Virus record (IMG/VR): IMGVR_UViG_3300044837_000103
Coordinates: 1 to 43,241 of that record
DNA length: 43,241 bases
Reading direction: 5' to 3' (one strand)
From: a virus
Under the pieces are notes generated by a model. That model saw only the letters and a list, made by a program, of their open reading frames with translations. It made no database searches and was not told where the DNA came from. Positions 38,484-43,241 of this stretch are shown here, piece after piece (position 1 is the stretch's first letter; the number at the start of each line of letters is the position of its first letter). Both the position numbers and the translations under genes were made by a program.

Positions 38484-39160
38484 TGTTTACGAGACTTTCA
38501 GTTCGGCGCCGGATACAACAGAATCTCTTCGATGTCATTGGTACGTACTTTGATAAAGATATGGTCAATGACGAGATCCAGGATACATATACGGATATTG
38601 TATTAAGGGCACAATGTATTGAAGCAAAGTGTAGCATTCTTTGGCAGGATCATCAAATTTATATCGATCTCTATAACTGTGTATCTGATTGTGAGTCTTT
38701 AGCCCGCTACTGGCGACCAACGAGATTATTCAATCAGGCAACGAATAGATGGTTGAAAGTTGTAGATACTATTTTTCTTGATAAATATCAGTATAATTGG
38801 GAAGTTTCCAATGGAACCCCCTGGTATGCAGTGATAGAATCATATCGATATCTTGGATTCTTTCCACATTATGCTCAGGGCGCCGGGCAAAGTTTTGATA
38901 TGTTCTATAAGGTAGGATTAGATGTATTGACAAGTGATCTACAAGGGATTCAAATTCCGCCGGCGTACAACACTCTATTGATGAACGGGGCAACGGGTTC
39001 ACTATTGGAATCTATTGGAGAACTTAAAAAAGCCCAGGTCTATTTTGAAGCCTATGAGAAAGATCTTTTGGAACTTATTGTACATACTTCATCCAGAATG
39101 CTCCCTGATCGGTATGAACAGTTGAATGATTTAGATTTCCCGTCACAATCATTACCATAA
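38483..39160 (+). CDS. Tail/head-tail structural protein (225 aa)
   Basis: TAATG overlap with the spike gene. The sequence is helical and aromatic-rich (RLSVRRRIQQNLFDVIGTYF, YRYLGFFPHYAQGAGQSFDM, LLESIGELKKAQVYFEAYEK). Its position, directly before the adaptor-like gene, and its all-alpha character suggest a head-to-tail connector component or tail completion protein. No diagnostic motif is seen; the call rests on gene order. Confidence 0.5.
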   Translation: MFTRLSVRRRIQQNLFDVIGTYFDKDMVNDEIQDTYTDIVLRAQCIEAKCSILWQDHQIYIDLYNCVSDCESLARYWRPTRLFNQATNRWLKVVDTIFLDKYQYNWEVSNGTPWYAVIESYRYLGFFPHYAQGAGQSFDMFYKVGLDVLTSDLQGIQIPPAYNTLLMNGATGSLLESIGELKKAQVYFEAYEKDLLELIVHTSSRMLPDRYEQLNDLDFPSQSLP

Positions 39161-40914
39161 TGTATCCTAACTTTATCTTTGCTGAACAACCCCAGGGGCC
39201 GGTGGATGGTTCGAATGTGACATTTACATTGTTACATATCCCGAATCCTCCCTTGTCATTACAGGTGTATCTTAATGGAATACTTCTTACGCAAGGTACT
39301 GATTTTTCTTTGTCTGTGGGGGCTATCACTTTCTATTCAGCACCTAGTCCCGGTAATCCTATATTATGTTATTACCAAACCACTGGTACGCAATCATCTG
39401 CGACCAATTGGTTTCAGGATGGAGAAGGATTAATTCCTAATGGTTCTATTGTTGAACTACAAGATGTACCTCAGCCGACAGATTCTTTAATGTTATTTCG
39501 GAATGGGGTTCTACAAACCTTTGGCTCCGATTTCTTTCTGCTTGATGAGATAACAATTGAATTTAAAGTTACTCTAGACCCAACAGATGTTATTCAAGCG
39601 TTTTATCAAGTCATTGGAGATTGCTTTACTCCTCCGTTATTTTCTCAACAAGAATCCTGTGGCGGGTTTTATCTTGATCCTGTACATTCTACTATTGGGC
39701 CTCCTGATCTTTACTTTACCCTACAGCATATTCCCTACTATGCAGAGAGTTTGCAGCTATATTGGAATGGGGTTTTGCAGTGTTTAGATATTGATTATTC
39801 ACTAAACGGTAGTCTTATTACCTTTATTGGACCCAATGGACCTCCGAGGCATGGGGATATTCTTACGGCGTATTATCGTTATTTCCTCAGCGCCGAATGT
39901 ATCTGTGACCCCGTGACATCTCCGGCGACACATGGGGAACATCCGGTTGGACTTTGTAATGGGGTGAATTTAATTTTTAAACTCTCTCAAGAACCTAATC
40001 CCCAATCCTCATTAATTGTAGTATTGAATAATAATTTTGGATCTAATACTCTAACGCAGAATGTAGATTTTATCTATTATGACAAAACCTTACAGTTCAA
40101 AGTTGCCCCTCAGCCTGGAGATTATTTAGATGTCTCATACTATTATGTCTACACACAGAGAGTTCAATCCGTTCTCAAGTCTTCTTTAATAGCTTATATC
40201 CGTAATTACCTTAACGATGTTAATGGAAAGCTTTGGAATGATGATAAGATTCAATATTATATTAATCAGGCCGAGATTGATCTTACACAAGATATAAATA
40301 TTATATGGCAGAGATTTTCAATAAACATTTTAGCAAATGTGGGCCTATACACTTTACCCTCGAATCTCAAATCGATTACGAGATTGACTTGGATGGGTTA
40401 CAAAGTGTATCTGGTATCTCAGGAAGAGTTGGCGTTACTGTCGCCAACATATCGTACACAAGAAGGCTCCCAACCACGGTGGGCCACGCTTCAATTCGAG
40501 GGTTATTTCAACTTACGGCTGTATCCGGCCCCAAGTCTGAATCTTCCGATAATAAGTAATAGTGTTACTATTTATGATGATACTAATATTCTGAATGAGT
40601 TCGTTGTCTCGGCCTATATGTATGCTGAAGAATTTGTTCCTTACATTGAGGTACCGGACTATTTCCATCGGAGATCTATTCGATATAACGTTATGTGGAA
40701 ATGCTATTCTATGGAAGGCAATGGACAGAATTTAGTCTTGGCAGATTATTTCAAAAAGAAATATTATGTTCAAATGGCGTTGAATCAAAAATACATGGGC
40801 CAAATGTCTGCAATGACACAGAAACAATATAGCGATTGTGCAATTCAACGTCCGTATCGACGAGCACATCCAATTTTGCCCCCGAATTTTGGAACCGTTG
40901 TGGAGATGCCCTAA
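39160..40914 (+). CDS. Adaptor-like protein with four N-terminal beta repeats (584 aa)
   Basis: Four ~65-residue repeats occur at about 13-76, 96-153, 179-242 and 263-330. Each has a conserved frame of NG/DG, F-x-L, P...S, v-x-x-NG (or N), D-x-x-x and a GD/GN turn before a Y-rich strand (for example LQVYLNGILLTQGTDF and LQLYWNGVLQCLDIDY). Residues ~335-584 then read LIAYIRNYLNDVNGKLWNDD, IQYYINQAEIDLTQDINI, GYFNLRLYPAP, the pattern of podovirus adaptor/gp6-like head-tail connectors (DUF6682-type). Fusing an extended beta stalk to an adaptor is unusual; it may support tail spikes. Confidence 0.65.
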   Translation: MYPNFIFAEQPQGPVDGSNVTFTLLHIPNPPLSLQVYLNGILLTQGTDFSLSVGAITFYSAPSPGNPILCYYQTTGTQSSATNWFQDGEGLIPNGSIVELQDVPQPTDSLMLFRNGVLQTFGSDFFLLDEITIEFKVTLDPTDVIQAFYQVIGDCFTPPLFSQQESCGGFYLDPVHSTIGPPDLYFTLQHIPYYAESLQLYWNGVLQCLDIDYSLNGSLITFIGPNGPPRHGDILTAYYRYFLSAECICDPVTSPATHGEHPVGLCNGVNLIFKLSQEPNPQSSLIVVLNNNFGSNTLTQNVDFIYYDKTLQFKVAPQPGDYLDVSYYYVYTQRVQSVLKSSLIAYIRNYLNDVNGKLWNDDKIQYYINQAEIDLTQDINIIWQRFSINILANVGLYTLPSNLKSITRLTWMGYKVYLVSQEELALLSPTYRTQEGSQPRWATLQFEGYFNLRLYPAPSLNLPIISNSVTIYDDTNILNEFVVSAYMYAEEFVPYIEVPDYFHRRSIRYNVMWKCYSMEGNGQNLVLADYFKKKYYVQMALNQKYMGQMSAMTQKQYSDCAIQRPYRRAHPILPPNFGTVVEMP

Positions 40915-43241
40915 TGTCATTAGGACAAAAAACATTTTCCGGTTGGTCTCCCAATGACGATTTATTGAATGGGAATAAATCTGCTCTTGTAAGATGTGAT
41001 AATGGTACTCTAGACGAGTTAGGTGCCGTTAGTCAGATTAATGGGGCGGCGAAGATAACTGATGTTCAAGGTATTGAAAAAGTTTATTCCCTTTTCGTTG
41101 GGGCATCGAAACAGCGATATGCAGGATTAGGACTTGGAATTATACTTAGAGATTTCGTCGCTGAACTCGGAGCATCTGGAGTTGCACAATGGGCATTTGG
41201 AAGTGGATTCGGAGAAGTCTTTATATCAAGCGGAGCGCTTAAACTTAAGGATTCCGGTCCGGGATTAGTTCTACCTTGGGGTTTACATACTCCAGGCGGA
41301 GCGCCGTTAGTTTCTATAAACACTTCCCCGTTTGTTAATTGGGCAGCTCCGGCATCTTATACAGGATTCACGGCAGTTGAAGGAACGATAACTTTACAGG
41401 TTTCGGGCAATATCCAAGCCACCGTAAATGGGACAACGAATAGATTAATTTTACAGAATGTAGGATTAGTTAATCTCTCGTTATTCTCCGATGGAGGGAT
41501 GCAGGAAGATGGAGATTTATTCTCTATTAATGTTCTAGTCCCTGATTCGCAGGAAGTTCTTTCCGTGAGAGTAGAGGCTCTCTTACAAGTTCCTGGCGCC
41601 GGGGTTTCTGATACTCAGGATTATTATTACTTCGAATGGTTTACAGATTCCAATGCTTCATTTGTCGCCGGTATTCAACAGTGGTCAACATTAAATTGTA
41701 CTAGGGTTGATTTCCAAAGACAAGGTAACACTGCCGGATTGGATTGGTCCAATGTTCAGGCTGTTAGAGTAATTTATAATCTTTCACTTCTCCCCGGCGC
41801 AGCAGATCTTACTTGTCAGCTAGGTGTTCCATTTAATTTTACCGGAGGTTCCAATGCGCAGTTATTTGGTGGCCAAGGTACTAATTATACTCCTTACGAG
41901 TTGTTTCAAGTTAATGTGTACAATTCTGGTGCATATATTGGGGCGTCCCCGATCTCACCGATTACGCCTCAATTTACGGCGATGGCAACTTCAATTAATA
42001 TTACTCCTTACACCGCTGGAATTGATTCACAGGTAAATGAAATTTGGTTCTATTTGGACGGTGGAACTCTCACAACACCGTATTTTATTGGAAAGTCGAT
42101 CAAGTCAGGAATTACATTTCCAGTCTTAACCTATGGAGATTCCGACGCCGATGCCATATTAGAGAATATTGTTCCTAATCTATTCCTGGCCTCGATTCTA
42201 GACCTTACAGATAATGTTCTTGATATTGAAGGTCCGTGTAATGGTCGAATGGTATTGATGACCTCGGCCAATATTATCTTTACAGATTATCTCAATCCTG
42301 AGTCCTATGATTCCCGAATGGTTCTTACATTGTCCGGGGCTTTGGGTGAAGTAAATCTGTTCATGTCTAAGATTGGATTATCGACTCTATTGGTAGGAAC
42401 CAATAAGGATGTTTACCAGATTACAGGAACTTTCCAACAGCTACCAGATGGAACTTTTGATGTTTCTATTAGTGCATTAGGTCTAGAACAACCCCCAATT
42501 AATCCGTCATATTGTATTAGAGATTATACCCTCTATTACATGGCTTCCGATGGAATCAAATCTCTCGCATTTTCATTATCCCAAACTGTTTCAGGACAGA
42601 TACAATCCCTATGGCGCGGCGAAACTCGATATGGTGTCCCCGGATTACTGACTACAGTTAATACTAAACAGAACCAATTGGCCTATGCCAAAGGTAAATT
42701 GGCTTTCATCGCCGATCATAGCGGCGGAGCCTATTCTATTTTTGAATGGGATCTTGGAGTAACTAAAGCATGGAATAGAAGATTAGCTCCGGGGAATCTC
42801 GTTCCTTCTTTTGTTTACGGTGAACCTGATGGAGTAATGCTCATTGGATATCCTGAGGGAGTTTATCAAACCGATCAAGGACATCTTTGGGATACAACGG
42901 CACAACCAATATCTCTTCAATTTGCAGTTCAGGACGGTGGAGAACCATTCCAGAGGAAAGAACTTTTAACATTGAATTTATCTCTTCAGGGAGGCCCCGT
43001 TGATATTTCACTTATTAATGAACAAGGGGTGACTTATCCTGTGGCCACGAATCAAACCGGGGATGGAATTCATCTATTAGGCTATCCTTTAGAAGATAAC
43101 GGGGCAAATCTTTCGCGGAGATTAGGATTGATAGTAACCGGATTGGCCACGGGGTCTCTCTATATTCGAGATTGGGAAGTAGATTATATTGTTCTCCCAA
43201 TACAGAGTTCCTATTCTAAAATACTTCCAACTAATCTTGGA
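40914..43241 (+). CDS. Tail nozzle/stabilisation-type protein, N-terminal part (cut by right edge)
   Basis: A single frame of 776 codons runs from the ATG overlapping the adaptor stop (TAATG, 40914) to the last base. It begins MSLGQKTFSGWSPNDDLLNG. Later segments LLVGTNKDVYQITGTFQQLP (~490-510), DYTLYYMASDGIKSL (~535) and AKGKLAFIADHSGGAYSIFE fit the beta-propeller-like hub of P22 gp10/T7 gp12-type nozzle proteins. The C-terminal part is probably the open frame at the left edge. Joining the ends directly leaves the frame off by two bases, so a short piece is missing or the window is trimmed. Confidence 0.7.
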   Translation, partial: MSLGQKTFSGWSPNDDLLNGNKSALVRCDNGTLDELGAVSQINGAAKITDVQGIEKVYSLFVGASKQRYAGLGLGIILRDFVAELGASGVAQWAFGSGFGEVFISSGALKLKDSGPGLVLPWGLHTPGGAPLVSINTSPFVNWAAPASYTGFTAVEGTITLQVSGNIQATVNGTTNRLILQNVGLVNLSLFSDGGMQEDGDLFSINVLVPDSQEVLSVRVEALLQVPGAGVSDTQDYYYFEWFTDSNASFVAGIQQWSTLNCTRVDFQRQGNTAGLDWSNVQAVRVIYNLSLLPGAADLTCQLGVPFNFTGGSNAQLFGGQGTNYTPYELFQVNVYNSGAYIGASPISPITPQFTAMATSINITPYTAGIDSQVNEIWFYLDGGTLTTPYFIGKSIKSGITFPVLTYGDSDADAILENIVPNLFLASILDLTDNVLDIEGPCNGRMVLMTSANIIFTDYLNPESYDSRMVLTLSGALGEVNLFMSKIGLSTLLVGTNKDVYQITGTFQQLPDGTFDVSISALGLEQPPINPSYCIRDYTLYYMASDGIKSLAFSLSQTVSGQIQSLWRGETRYGVPGLLTTVNTKQNQLAYAKGKLAFIADHSGGAYSIFEWDLGVTKAWNRRLAPGNLVPSFVYGEPDGVMLIGYPEGVYQTDQGHLWDTTAQPISLQFAVQDGGEPFQRKELLTLNLSLQGGPVDISLINEQGVTYPVATNQTGDGIHLLGYPLEDNGANLSRRLGLIVTGLATGSLYIRDWEVDYIVLPIQSSYSKILPTNLG

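Noticed and set aside
43200-43241. Direct end-to-end circular joining of the window
   Set aside because: The nozzle-like frame does not continue across the direct joint, and I see no terminal overlap.

Overview
The window is a tailed-phage genome with podovirus-like (short-tail) gene content. It is virtually complete and cut inside one structural gene. I recognise large terminase, portal, scaffold-like, major capsid, adaptor-like, nozzle-like and ejection-type genes. I see no tape measure, tail tube or sheath. I see no integrase, repressor or single-subunit RNA polymerase, so a lytic phage using host sigma-70-type transcription is the simplest reading. The host is not identifiable directly. 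Several encoded proteins carry Sec signal peptides with a Gln just after the likely cleavage site, a style I associate with Acidobacteriota or Bacteroidota; this is weak inference. Genes are AT-rich and very tightly packed, with stop/start overlaps (TAATG, ATGA) almost everywhere.

Layout. (1) 1-5404, plus strand: end of the nozzle-like protein, a tail-associated protein and three ejection-type proteins. This continues the module at the right edge, so the molecule is probably circularly permuted. (2) 5386-17864, minus strand: the replication and recombination operon. Read from its promoter end it encodes a double zinc-finger protein, a DUF7666-like protein with an Ala-rich low-complexity tail, an SNF2-type helicase, small zinc-ribbon proteins, a ribosomal bL12-like protein, a PD-(D/E)XK nuclease with four cysteines, a Sak4-like RecA-fold ATPase, a DUF669-like ssDNA-binding protein, a DUF3310 protein, a family A DNA polymerase with an N-terminal UDG-like domain, a coiled-coil protein, a DUF3987-like ATPase and tiny membrane proteins. 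(3) 17865-18424: a divergent control region with promoters both ways, a 20-bp direct repeat (second copy at 19854), an inverted repeat and an alternating AT tract. (4) 18425-20066: short unknown genes separated by a terminator, AT-rich repeats and a structured region. (5) 20067-27390: a possible small terminase, small proteins, and two tandem cassettes, each made of a small exported protein and an exported tailspike-like protein. (6) 27394-33977: large terminase, portal, scaffold, capsid and decoration protein. (7) 34064-38483: small membrane protein, glycosyltransferase, methyltransferase and a third exported spike, all overlapping. (8) 38483-43241: tail adaptor and nozzle.

The most unusual content is the exported-spike system. 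Three beta-helix or spike-like proteins carry N-terminal signal peptides. Two of them are each preceded by a paralogous ~160-residue exported protein that overlaps the spike gene by exactly 22 nt at the same conserved site. Other notable items are the phage-encoded bL12-like domain, the UDG-like/PolA fusion, the repeat-bearing control region and the lack of any recognisable endolysin.
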